Source: JBBQDZ01 sp038237515
GTDB lineage: Bacteria > Actinomycetota > Thermoleophilia > Gaiellales > Gaiellaceae
Assembly (NCBI GenBank): GCA_038237515.1
Contig: JBBRYP010000094.1
Location: forward strand, 1-6,837
Length of the DNA stretch: 6,837 nucleotides
Direction of reading: 5' to 3'
Shown here one piece after another: positions 1-6,539 of this stretch (positions within the stretch are counted from its first letter, which is position 1; each line of letters begins with the position of its first letter). The translations under genes and the position numbers were made by a program. A model generated the notes under the pieces. That model ran no database searches. It was not told the DNA's origin and saw nothing but the letters and a program-made list of their open reading frames with translations.

Positions 1-259
1 CGACGCTGAAGAAGTCACACGCGATCATCGACTCTGCGTGGGCGCGAAGAAACTGACGCCAGCAGAGCTCAGCCCGTTCGCCCGCAGGAGGTACGCCAGC
101 CTGCCGCAGGATCGTCCGAACGGTCGTTGCGGAGACCTGCATGCCCACACCAGCCAGCTCAGCGACGATCCGCTGATAGCCCCAACGCGGGTTCTCACGG
201 GCAACCCGCAGGACGAGTTCGCGGGTGCTGCTCGAGATCCGAGTCCCCCGGATCTTCAT
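1..259 (-). pseudogene. Transposase fragment (integrase-core, IS3/IS481-like), truncated at N-terminal side, runs off window edge
   Basis: The minus strand reads without a stop from an ATG at 259 to the window edge. The frame contains ELVLRVARENPRWGYQRI, then VSATTVRTILRQAG, then CWRQFLRAHAESMIACDFF. This is the typical order of actinobacterial integrase-core transposases: the HTH_21-like NPRWGYxRI segment, a linker, then the first catalytic Asp of the DDE core in the CDFF motif. The rest of the core lies outside the window. Relatives have several dozen residues before this point. Here the recognisable sequence begins around 244, and only a few codons precede it before an in-frame TAG at 265-263. 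Plus-strand sequence right after 245 belongs to a TIR gene, so I read this as a 5'-truncated remnant and not a working IS. No terminal inverted repeat is visible at the joint. The IS family assignment is from memory of motifs. Whether the part beyond position 1 is intact is unknown. Confidence 0.8.
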
Positions 260-872
260 TAGCTATCGGCGGGAGGACGCAGCCGGCGAGGCGGGCCGGC
301 TTCACGACAACCTCGTGAGCTCCTTCGGGTCGAGCCAGGTGTTCATGGATGTGGTCAACCTGCAACCGGGGGACGACTTCGTCGAGGAGATCAAGGACGC
401 GGTGGGGGCCTGCGATGTGCTGGTCGCAGTGATCGGCAGGCGCTGGTTGAGCACGGAGCACACCTCCGGCGGTCGACGCCTGGACGAGCCGGAGGATTCC
501 GTGCGGCTGGAGATCGAGGCGTCGCTGGAGAGGAACGTCCGGGTCGTGCCGGCCCTGGTGGCGGGCGCGGCGATGCTGCGGTCGTCGGAGCTGCCGGAGT
601 CGATCGCGGCGCTCGCGGGCCGGCAGGCGGTGGAGCTCTCCCACTTGCGCTGGGCGCACGACGTCGGACGTCTGGTCGAGGCGATCAAGCGGGCGGGCGA
701 GGCTGGGCCGGCGCGTCCCCAATCGAGTCCGCCTCCACCCGGAGAGCCGCCCCCTGTGGGTCCTGAGCCGAAGTGTTGGTCGAGCTCCCTCTCTCAGGGA
801 AAGATCCCGCCGTCCCGGTCGACCGCCACGCGGACAGAGGTGCGGAAGCCGATCAGGAGCTTCGACCAGTAG
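225..872 (+). CDS. TIR-domain protein, start region replaced by IS-derived sequence
   Basis: Residues 9-155 form a bacterial TIR domain: RIFISYRRED at the first strand, then SSQVFMDV, LQPGDDFVEEI, CDVLVAVIGRRWL, RLDEPEDSVRLEIEASLER, VVPALV and LPESIAALAGRQAVEL. Bacterial TIR domains are known as NAD-cleaving effectors or signalling modules. Glu96 or Glu98 in the RLEIE segment is the likely counterpart of the catalytic Glu, by analogy only. The domain is followed by a Pro-rich linker (169-180) and a tail of about 35 residues that I do not recognise. Many relatives continue into a membrane segment or a second domain, which is missing here. The homologous part starts at codon 8 (about 246). The preceding seven codons come from the antisense of the transposase fragment, so GTG 225 is a makeshift start, with AGGACGAG at 210-217 as a possible ribosome site. 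No partner gene of a defence system is visible nearby. It may be expressed from the new start or be a decaying gene. Confidence 0.8.
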   Translation: MLLEIRVPRIFISYRREDAAGEAGRLHDNLVSSFGSSQVFMDVVNLQPGDDFVEEIKDAVGACDVLVAVIGRRWLSTEHTSGGRRLDEPEDSVRLEIEASLERNVRVVPALVAGAAMLRSSELPESIAALAGRQAVELSHLRWAHDVGRLVEAIKRAGEAGPARPQSSPPPPGEPPPVGPEPKCWSSSLSQGKIPPSRSTATRTEVRKPIRSFDQ

Positions 873-988
873 CACATCCCCGGACGTAACCGAGGCGCTT
901 CAACAGCCCGCACCGTTCGGACGGCGCCAGCCCGAGTGCCTCCCGGATGTTTGGCGTACCGGCCGGACGGCAAACGTGTACGGGAGGG

Positions 989-2782
989 ATGCGAATTCAC
1001 CGCAGCCGGGTCCGTGTCTTGATCCTGACCGGGTTGTGTGCGCTTGCCGTTGCCGGGGTCGCTGGATCGGCGCCCTCGGTCGCCCCGGTTGGCCCTCCCA
1101 CTTCGACCGGCACGGGCGGCGCCGCTGCCACCGTCGAACGGTTGGCGACGGAGGCGGCGGTGGCGACCTTGCGCAAGGGTGGCAACGCCGTCGACGCCGC
1201 CGTCACCGCGGCGGCGGTGCTGGGTGTCACGGAACCGTTCTCCTGCGGCGTCGGCGGCGGCGGGTTCATGGTCGTCTACACGCCCGGCGAGGCCGGCAAG
1301 CATCCGCACGTCTACACGATCGACAGCCGTGAGAGGGCGCCGGCGGCGATGACCCCGACTTCCTTCATCGAGAACGGGACGCCGCTCCCCTTCAACGACG
1401 CGCGCTACAGCGGGCTTTCCGTCGGCGTGCCCGGGACGGTGCGCGCGTGGAGCGATGCGCTGAAGAAGTTCGGGACGATCACGCTCGCGCAGGCGCTCGC
1501 GCCCGGCGCGAAGATCGCCCACGACGGCTTCGAAGTTGACGCCACCTTCAACGACCAGATCAACCAGAACCTCGACTACTTCGACGACGTTCCCGCCACC
1601 GCCGCGCTGTATCTCGACGCCGACGGCACAGCCCGCGACATCGGCTCCACCTTCCGCAACCCCGACCTCGCCAAGACCTACGACCTGATCGGGAAGGGCG
1701 GCGCGGACGCCTTCTACGCCGGCGCGATCGCGGGGGCGATCGCGCAGGCCTCGACGCAGCCGCTGCTGGCGCCGGCCGCCAACCACAGGTTCCGTCCGGG
1801 CGTGATGACGACCGCCGACCTCGCGTCCTACACGGCGCCGCAGCGCGCCCCGACGCACGTCCGCTATCGCGGTCTGGACGTGTTCAGCATGGGCCCGCCG
1901 TCGAGCGGCGGCTCCACGGTCGGCGAGGCGCTGAACATCCTCGAGGGTTACCCGCTGTCGACGTTCTCCCGCGAGCAGGCTCTGCACTTCTATCTCGAAG
2001 CGTCGCGCTATGCGTTCGCCGACCGCGGCGCCTATCTGGGCGACCCCGACTTCGTCAAGGTGCCGCTGCAGGGATTGCTCTCGAAGGATTTCGCTGGCAC
2101 TCGGCGCGCGCTGATCACCGACCGAGCCGCGCCGGGCGCCGTCGCTCCGGGAGATCCGCTGCCGTTCAACGGCAGTGCCGCGCTGCGCGGGGAAGCGTCC
2201 GTGACCGAGGCCCGGCCCGGCACGACGACCCACATCACCACCTCGGACCGGCATGGCGATGTCGTCTCCTACACCTTCACGATCGAGTCGACGGGCGGCT
2301 CGGCGCTCGTGGTGCCCGGCTACGGCTTCCTGCTCAACAACGAGCTGACCGACTTCAACTACGACTCGACGACCCACCCGAACCGCGTGGAGGGCAACAA
2401 GCGGCCCCGCAGCTCGATGGCGCCGACGATCGTCCTGCGGGAGGGCAAGCCCTTGCTCGCGCTCGGCTCGCCCGGCGGCTCGACGATCATCACGACGGTG
2501 CTGCAGATCCTGGTCGACCGGCTCGACCTCGGCCTGACCCTGCCGCAGGCGATCGCTGACGCGCGCGTCAGCCAGCGCAACGGCGCGTCGAGCTCACCGG
2601 AGCCGGCCTTCCTGCAGACGCCGGAGGCCTCGGCGCTGCTCGCGCGCGGGCACAAGTTCGGCTCCCCGGCCGAGATCGGCGCGGCGACAGGAATCGAGTT
2701 CCTCGGCGGCAACCGGACGCTGGCCGCCGCCGAGCCGGTGCGCCGCGGCGGCGGCAGCGCGCTGGTCGTGACACCCGGCTAA
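989..2782 (+). CDS. ggt: Gamma-glutamyltransferase, secreted, autoprocessing
   Basis: An enzyme of the Ntn-hydrolase class that transfers or hydrolyses the gamma-glutamyl group of glutathione and related amides. From ATG 989 it has 597 residues, close to the usual 550-600. MRIHRSRVRV plus the hydrophobic LILTGLCALAVAGVAG is a Sec signal peptide, so the enzyme acts outside the membrane. The large subunit shows GGNAVDAAVTAAAVLGVTEP, GVGGGGFMVVY and DSRERAP, whose Arg114 binds the substrate carboxylate in the family. The self-cleavage site is in TTTHITTS at residues 412-419, with Thr413 as the predicted nucleophile at the start of the small subunit. LNNELTDF, RPRSSMAPT and GSPGGSTIITTVLQ supply the other substrate-binding residues. 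An ATG at 947 is in frame, but it would place 14 polar residues before the signal peptide; GGGAGG at 982-987 lies very close to ATG 989, so the start is likely but not certain. The gene stands alone, with a 128-bp gap to the kinase gene. Confidence 0.95.
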   Translation: MRIHRSRVRVLILTGLCALAVAGVAGSAPSVAPVGPPTSTGTGGAAATVERLATEAAVATLRKGGNAVDAAVTAAAVLGVTEPFSCGVGGGGFMVVYTPGEAGKHPHVYTIDSRERAPAAMTPTSFIENGTPLPFNDARYSGLSVGVPGTVRAWSDALKKFGTITLAQALAPGAKIAHDGFEVDATFNDQINQNLDYFDDVPATAALYLDADGTARDIGSTFRNPDLAKTYDLIGKGGADAFYAGAIAGAIAQASTQPLLAPAANHRFRPGVMTTADLASYTAPQRAPTHVRYRGLDVFSMGPPSSGGSTVGEALNILEGYPLSTFSREQALHFYLEASRYAFADRGAYLGDPDFVKVPLQGLLSKDFAGTRRALITDRAAPGAVAPGDPLPFNGSAALRGEASVTEARPGTTTHITTSDRHGDVVSYTFTIESTGGSALVVPGYGFLLNNELTDFNYDSTTHPNRVEGNKRPRSSMAPTIVLREGKPLLALGSPGGSTIITTVLQILVDRLDLGLTLPQAIADARVSQRNGASSSPEPAFLQTPEASALLARGHKFGSPAEIGAATGIEFLGGNRTLAAAEPVRRGGGSALVVTPG

Positions 2783-2799
2783 AGGACCTAATCCCGCGG

Positions 2800-2816
2800 C
2801 GGCGAGGAGCCGTTTT
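2800..2816 (+). terminator. Weak candidate intrinsic terminator after ggt
   Basis: CGGC (2800-2803), a five-base loop and GCCG (2809-2812) are followed directly by TTTT. It lies 18 bases past the ggt stop, in the right orientation. The four-pair stem is short for an intrinsic terminator, so this is only a candidate. Confidence 0.3.
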
Positions 2817-2821
2817 CACCA

Positions 2822-2834
2822 CGACAAAGTGTCG
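2822..2834. repeat. 13-bp perfect inverted repeat in the ggt-kinase gap
   Basis: CGACA, three spacer bases (AAG), then TGTCG form a perfect small dyad 77 bp before the kinase start. It could be a small operator or a hairpin, or chance. No promoter elements were convincing around it. Confidence 0.3.
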
Positions 2835-2910
2835 GGGCGCGCTCGCGGCACGGCGGAGAGCTGCAAGGCCGGCGCAGGCAGCGATCCCGTGACCGACATG
2901 ATTCAGCGGA

Positions 2911-3552
2911 ATGTCGCTCGACACGGTCGTCGTCGTCGCCGGGGGCTTGAAGCCCGGAGTCCGCGCGCTTGCCTCGGTGCCTTCCGGCGCGCCGGTGATC
3001 GGGGCGGACCGGGGTGCGGAGTACGCGCTTGCCTGCGGGCTCCAGGTCGAGGCGGCGGTGGGCGATCTCGACTCGATCTCCCCAGCCAGCCTGGCTGCCC
3101 TCGGGCGTGCGGGTGTGCGGATCGAGAGGCACCCGGCGGCCAAGGATGCGACCGATCTGGAGCTGGCTCTCGAGGCGGCGGTGGCCCTCGGGCCGCGCCG
3201 GATCCTGGTGGTCGGCGGCGCCGGCGGGCGCCTCGACCATTTGCTCGCCGAGCTGTCGCTTCTCGCCTCCGAGGCGTTTGCTGGCGTCGAACTCGACGCG
3301 GCCCTGGGTCGCGCGACGGTCAACGTCGTGCGCCGCGAGCGGTTGCTGGTTGGTCGGGTGGGTGAGCTGATCTCGCTGCTGCCTCTGCATGGCCCCGCTC
3401 TCGGCGTGGCGACGGAGGGTCTCGTCTACCCGTTGCGTCGCGAGACGCTGGCTCCCGGCTCGACCCGCGGCGTCTCGAATGTGTTCGCCGCGAAGGAGGC
3501 GCGCGTCGCCCTCGAGAGCGGCGTCCTCCTGGCGGTACGACCGGGCAGCTAG
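2911..3552 (+). CDS. thiN: Thiamine pyrophosphokinase
   Basis: It transfers pyrophosphate from ATP to thiamine, giving TPP in the cytoplasm, and serves thiamine salvage. The 213-residue length fits the family. Motifs in order: VIGADRGAEYAL (29-40) and GDLDSIS (51-57) form the catalytic acidic site; KDATDLELAL (78-87) is the metal and nucleotide region; GGAGGRLDHLLAEL (102-115) is the family hallmark. The C-terminal beta domain that binds thiamine has ISLLPLHG, TEGLVYPL and GSTRGVSN (183-190). ATG 2911 is chosen because MSLDTVVVVAGG begins directly with the first beta strand. The ribosome site is poor, with only GCGGA immediately before the start. No TPP riboswitch is seen in front of this gene. 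It converges tail-to-tail with the transporter operon, with only 43 bp between the two stop codons and no clear terminator there. The symbol follows the Bacillus-type name. Confidence 0.93.
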   Translation: MSLDTVVVVAGGLKPGVRALASVPSGAPVIGADRGAEYALACGLQVEAAVGDLDSISPASLAALGRAGVRIERHPAAKDATDLELALEAAVALGPRRILVVGGAGGRLDHLLAELSLLASEAFAGVELDAALGRATVNVVRRERLLVGRVGELISLLPLHGPALGVATEGLVYPLRRETLAPGSTRGVSNVFAAKEARVALESGVLLAVRPGS

Positions 3553-3595
3553 CGGATCGCCCTGAGTCCTCGCGGGCAGCGACCCTGGCTGGAGG

Positions 3596-4585
3596 TCAGC
3601 CGCGGGCGGTACAGCGCCTTGGCAGAAAGCGCGTGCTCAGGACGGCGCTCGCGGCGATCGGCTTCTCGATCAGCGACCGCGCGTGCATCCAGCTGCCGAA
3701 GCGCTGCCACTGTTCGACTCGCAGGCAGCCGATCCCGTCGGGGCCGGCGAGGAGGGCGAGCGTCGCGGGAGTCGCCCGCGCGAGGAAGGCGGGCTCGGAT
3801 GCCGTGACGTGGCGCAGGATCGCGAGCGCGCGCCGCGGGTCGCGGCGCGCCTGCGCCGTGCCGGCGAGGAAGGCGCCGATGAATCGCCCCACCGTCGACC
3901 GATAGGTCGGATCGGAGCGAAGCCGCGACGAGCTCGCGACGAGGACCAGCTCGTCGTAGGTGGGTACGCCGGCACGGTCGACGGGGATGACGGTCGGATG
4001 GAGCCCGCGCTGCTCGAGTTGGATGCCCTCGACGTTGCGGTAGACGCCGAGCACGGCGTCGACCTTGTGCGCGAGGAGCGCGGGCAGCAGGTTGTAGCCG
4101 ACCCCGACCACCTTCACGTCCTTGCGGGTGAGGGCGGCGGAGCGCAGCACGGTGTCGAGCATCGCGTAGTCGGACGGGACCCCGGCGATCCCGACCGTCC
4201 GCCCGTCGAGATCGGCGATCGAGCGGATCGCCGGCTCGATCGCGATCATCGAGTTGAGCGGCTGCGGCACGACGGCGGCCACGGCGACGACGGGGAGCTT
4301 CTTCGCGGCCGCGAAGAAGAGCTCCGGCTCGTAGGAGATGGCGAGGTCGCTCTTGCCGGCGGCGACGAGCTTCAGCGGTGCGGTCGGGTCGGACGGCGCG
4401 CGGATCGAGACGTCGAGGCCTGCCTTCCCGAACAGGCCGGTGTCGCGCGCGTAGTAGAAGCCGACGTGGTCGGGGTTCGGGGTCCAGTCGAGCGTGAGCG
4501 TCGCCTTCTGCCCGCCGGCCGGCGCTCCGGAGACGAGGATCGCCGCCACCGCGAGGAGGGCGACGGCGGTCGAGCGGTTACGCAC
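3596..4585 (-). CDS. thiY: ABC transporter substrate-binding protein, THI5/NMT1 type (ThiY-like)
   Basis: The extracytoplasmic binding protein of the import system, 329 residues. The opening LTLDWTPNPDHVGFYYARD (30-48), followed by GLFGKAGLDV, LKLVAAGKSDLAISYEPEL (71-89) and PLNSMIAI, is the THI5/NMT1-like fold used for pyrimidine precursors of thiamine. The family often binds HMP or formylaminopyrimidine. Exact ligand is inferred from the TPP riboswitch that controls the operon. The N-terminus is a Sec signal peptide (residues 1-25). Its LVSGA at 17-21 resembles a lipobox with Ala21 in place of the lipidated Cys, so the protein is predicted to lack a membrane anchor, which is odd for a monoderm host. 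The start is GTG 4585, supported by GGAAGG seven bases upstream and by an 8-bp overlap with the permease stop. It is the last gene of the operon. Confidence 0.92.
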   Translation of the reverse strand: MRNRSTAVALLAVAAILVSGAPAGGQKATLTLDWTPNPDHVGFYYARDTGLFGKAGLDVSIRAPSDPTAPLKLVAAGKSDLAISYEPELFFAAAKKLPVVAVAAVVPQPLNSMIAIEPAIRSIADLDGRTVGIAGVPSDYAMLDTVLRSAALTRKDVKVVGVGYNLLPALLAHKVDAVLGVYRNVEGIQLEQRGLHPTVIPVDRAGVPTYDELVLVASSSRLRSDPTYRSTVGRFIGAFLAGTAQARRDPRRALAILRHVTASEPAFLARATPATLALLAGPDGIGCLRVEQWQRFGSWMHARSLIEKPIAASAVLSTRFLPRRCTARG

Positions 4586-5330
4586 GGGCGCCCTTCCGCT
4601 CCCAGGGCACGACGACGCGCTCGGTCAGGGCGACGAGCGCGTAGAGGCCGAGCGCGATCGCGCAGAGGACGAGGACGGCCGCGAAGATCCGTCCGGTGGC
4701 GAGCGCCGGCTGGGCCTGGAGCATGACGAAACCGAGCCCGGACGAGGAGCCGGCCCACTCGCCGAAGATGGCTCCGACCGCCGCGTAGGTGGCGGCGATC
4801 CGGGCGCCGGAGAAGATCGCGGGCAGGGCGCCGGGCAGCTCGACGCGGCGGAAGATCGCGAGCCGGCCCCCGTGGAGCGTGCGCATCATCCGCACGAGCT
4901 CGGCGTCGGTCGCGCGCAGCCCGTCGACCGCGTTGACGACGATCGGAAAGAAGCAGACGATCGCGACCACGACGAGCTTGGGCGCGATCCCGTAGCCGAG
5001 CAGGATCGCGAGCACCGGAGCGAGCACGACCGTGGGCACCGTCTGCGAAAGCACGAGGATCGGCAGCAGCGCCCGGCGCAGCGCGGCCGAGAAGTGGAGG
5101 AGCACGGCGAGCGCGAGCGCGAACGCGACGGCGAGCAGGTAGCCGAGGGCCACCTCCCGCGCGGTGACGAGCGCCGCCCGTCCGAGCAGTCCAGCGTCGG
5201 CGCGAAGCGCGGAGGCGACCGCCGTCGGGGCGGGGAACAGGTAGTCGGGGACGCCGGCGGCCCGGACGACGAGCTCCCAGACGCCGACTGTGGCCGCGAG
5301 CAGGAGAGACGGCGGCCAGACGCGCCTCAT
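4578..5330 (-). CDS. thiX: ABC transporter permease (ThiX-like)
   Basis: The inner-membrane channel subunit of the thiamine-precursor importer, 250 residues, the usual size for the BPD_transp_1 family. About six hydrophobic segments can be seen, near residues 7-25, 60-80, 87-111, 117-136, 177-193 and 215-236. PDYLFPAPTAV (28-38) is the typical periplasmic entry motif of the SsuC/TauC/ThiX group. The cytoplasmic coupling loop that docks on the ATPase is ELVRMMRTLHGGRLAIFRRV followed by ELP (144-166), with the usual Gly and LP positions. The reading frame is open far upstream, but ATG 5330 is the right start: it overlaps the ATPase stop as ATGA, and the upstream part is antisense-like Arg/Gly-rich sequence. 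Its 3' end overlaps the binding-protein start, so translation of all three genes is probably coupled. Confidence 0.94.
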   Translation of the reverse strand: MRRVWPPSLLLAATVGVWELVVRAAGVPDYLFPAPTAVASALRADAGLLGRAALVTAREVALGYLLAVAFALALAVLLHFSAALRRALLPILVLSQTVPTVVLAPVLAILLGYGIAPKLVVVAIVCFFPIVVNAVDGLRATDAELVRMMRTLHGGRLAIFRRVELPGALPAIFSGARIAATYAAVGAIFGEWAGSSSGLGFVMLQAQPALATGRIFAAVLVLCAIALGLYALVALTERVVVPWERKGARA

Positions 5331-6109
5331 TCGATTGCCTCCAGGGCCCGCTCCCGCAGCTCGACGAACCCAGGGTTTGTCACGACCTCCCTGCGCGGGC
5401 CGTCGCGGGGGACATCCACGTCGAGCGCGGCCGTCACGCGTCCGGCGGCGAGCACCACGACCTGCTCGCAGAGCAGGAGTGCCTCCTCGACGTCGTGGGT
5501 GACGAGCAGCACGGTTCGCGGCTCCTGCGCGAGCGCCGCCGCCAGCCACTGCTGCAGCTCGGCCCGGGTGATCGCGTCGAGCGCTCCGAACGGCTCGTCC
5601 AGGAGCAGAACCTCCTTGCCGGCGAGCAGCGTGCGCAGAAACGCCACCCGCTGCCGCATCCCGCCCGACAGGCGTGCGGGGGACAACCGCTCCGCCCCGG
5701 CCAGTCCGAGCCGCTCGAACAGCGGCGCCGCCCGACGGCGCGCCTCCGCTCGCGGCAGACCCTGGTTCTCGAGTGCCAGACAGGCGTTGTCGAGCGCCGT
5801 CCGCCACGGCAGCAGACAGTCGCGCTGCGGCATCAGCGCGCAGCGGGCAAGCCGTGCGGCCGCCGAAGCTGTGCCGCCGACGGACACGGTGCCAGCGTCC
5901 GGGTCGTCCAGGCCGGCGACCAGCGAGAGCAGCGTCGACTTGCCGGCGCCGCTCCGGCCCACGATCCCGAGCCGCCCCCGCACCGGCACCTGGAGGTCGA
6001 CCCCGTCGAGCACGTGCTTTCCGCCCAGCACTCGGACGACCCCCTGGAGCGCGACCCCGGAGATGCCCGCAACCGCTGCAGTGTCCGCTTCGAGGATCGA
6101 TTGCGACAT
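5327..6109 (-). CDS. thiZ: ABC transporter ATP-binding protein (ThiZ-like)
   Basis: The ATPase that powers the importer, 260 residues. It has every motif of the family: Walker A GRSGAGKST (51-59), Q-loop with Gln95 in MPQRDCLLPW, signature LSGGMRQR (147-154), Walker B VLLLDE with Asp171 and Glu172, D-loop GALDA, and switch His205 in THDVEEAL. The Q-loop followed by LLPW and the overall layout match the nitrate/sulfonate/taurine/HMP transporter group. It is the first gene after the TPP riboswitch. ATG 6109 has AGGGAG three bases upstream, and this AGGGAG is part of the aptamer. About 20 residues precede the first strand of the ABC fold, slightly long but acceptable. The 3' end overlaps the permease by four bases. 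Specificity for a thiamine precursor is inferred from the riboswitch and the ThiY-like partner. Confidence 0.95.
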   Translation of the reverse strand: MSQSILEADTAAVAGISGVALQGVVRVLGGKHVLDGVDLQVPVRGRLGIVGRSGAGKSTLLSLVAGLDDPDAGTVSVGGTASAAARLARCALMPQRDCLLPWRTALDNACLALENQGLPRAEARRRAAPLFERLGLAGAERLSPARLSGGMRQRVAFLRTLLAGKEVLLLDEPFGALDAITRAELQQWLAAALAQEPRTVLLVTHDVEEALLLCEQVVVLAAGRVTAALDVDVPRDGPRREVVTNPGFVELRERALEAIE

Positions 6110-6111
6110 AC

Positions 6112-6200
6112 GCTCCCTTCGCCGGCATGACCCGGATCAGGTTCCACGGGTACACGCAAGGAAGCGTTCTCTCAGCCCCTCACACAGGGGCTCCCCGGTT
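6112..6200 (-). ncRNA. TPP riboswitch (THI element)
   Basis: Read on the minus strand, the conserved aptamer blocks appear in the correct order. GGGGAG (6196-6191) is followed by the P2 helix AGCCCCT / AGGGGCT with a five-base loop (6192-6174). The invariant CTGAGAG comes next (6175-6169), then an optional P3a hairpin ACGC / GCGT (6167-6154), ACCC, ACCTGATC (6142-6135), and finally GGGTCATGCCGGCGAAGGGAG ending at 6113. TPP binding folds the two arms together and closes the outer helix. No terminator hairpin with a T run follows. AGGGAG (6118-6113) is the ribosome site for ATG 6109, so ligand binding should block translation initiation directly. I did not find a fully convincing P1 helix; GTGCG/CGTAT with wobble pairs is one possibility. 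Type and orientation are certain, but the exact ends are not. Confidence 0.96.
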
Positions 6201-6207
6201 CGCACCG

Positions 6208-6213
6208 AGTCTA
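6208..6213 (-). promoter_or_regulatory. Candidate -10 box of the thiZXY operon
   Basis: TAGACT on the minus strand (6213-6208) fits the TAnnnT pattern. It would start transcription near 6201, immediately before the first conserved aptamer base. TTGCAG at 6232-6227 would be only 13 bases away, too close for a normal -35, so the -35 is unresolved. Confidence 0.4.
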
Positions 6214-6374
6214 GTGCGTCTGGGTGCTGCAAGACCGATCCGCGCCTCGGCCAGAGCGCGCGGATGCTCGATCTGCCGCTGCGATGAATGGCGACGTCGG
6301 ATTATTAGGGGCACGACGCGCTCGCGCTCGAACGGCCGCCGCTCTCGCGTCTGCCGCGCTGGACGCCGGTGTGA
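6214..6374. other. Non-coding stretch upstream of the thi operon, no gene seen
   Basis: Apart from possible -35 sequence for the minus-strand operon near 6227-6236, I see nothing recognisable. Open frames here are Arg/Ala-rich and lack plausible starts, codon bias or motifs. Together with the two remnants to the right it forms about 470 bp without an intact gene. Confidence 0.5.
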
Positions 6375-6539
6375 TGTCAGATCATCGGACAGATCGTCGC
6401 ATTCGCCTTCTACGTGCCCGCGGCGTGGCTCTGCTGGCGGGGGCTCGGGATCGGCGTCTACGGCTTGCTGCTCGTGCTGGTAGTGCGCGGCGCAAGGAGC
6501 GCAATGTGCTCGACCACCTCGGCGAGCGACGGCCGCTCG
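6375..6539 (+). pseudogene. Start-less hydrophobic reading frame, possible membrane-protein remnant
   Basis: This frame is bounded by TGA at 6372-6374 and TGA at 6540-6542. It encodes IVAFAFYVPAAWLCW and, after a short loop, IGVYGLLLVLVV, which are two hydrophobic stretches. Nearly every codon from about 6380 to 6500 ends in G or C, as in real genes of this window, while the competing frame in the same stretch does not. No good start codon or ribosome site precedes it. I read it as a leftover of a membrane protein gene. I do not recognise the family, and chance is not excluded. Confidence 0.3.

Noticed and set aside
38..262. Short plus-strand frame at the left end
   Set aside because: It is antisense to the recognisable transposase fragment and has no motif or ribosome site.
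951..979. Possible promoter before ggt (TTGGCG plus ACGTGT at 17-base spacing)
   Set aside because: The -10 does not fit TAnnnT and the -35 is a partial match; not supportable.
794..2377. A 527-residue open frame on the minus strand opposite ggt
   Set aside because: It is Arg/Gly/Val-rich antisense of a clear gamma-glutamyltransferase with full motifs; such long shadow frames are normal in high-GC DNA.
3553..3595. Possible bidirectional terminator between the convergent genes
   Set aside because: Only a weak GACC/GGTC pairing with a nine-base loop and no T run is present.
5331..6155. N-terminal extension of the permease frame upstream of ATG 5330
   Set aside because: It overlaps the ATPase in another frame, is Arg/Gly/Ala-rich and carries no permease features; the ATGA overlap marks the true start.
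4494..6287. A 597-residue plus-strand frame across the transporter operon
   Set aside because: Its composition is charged and repetitive (Asp/Arg/Glu, then Ser/Arg), it shows no domain, and it lies antisense to three well-supported overlapping ABC genes and the riboswitch.
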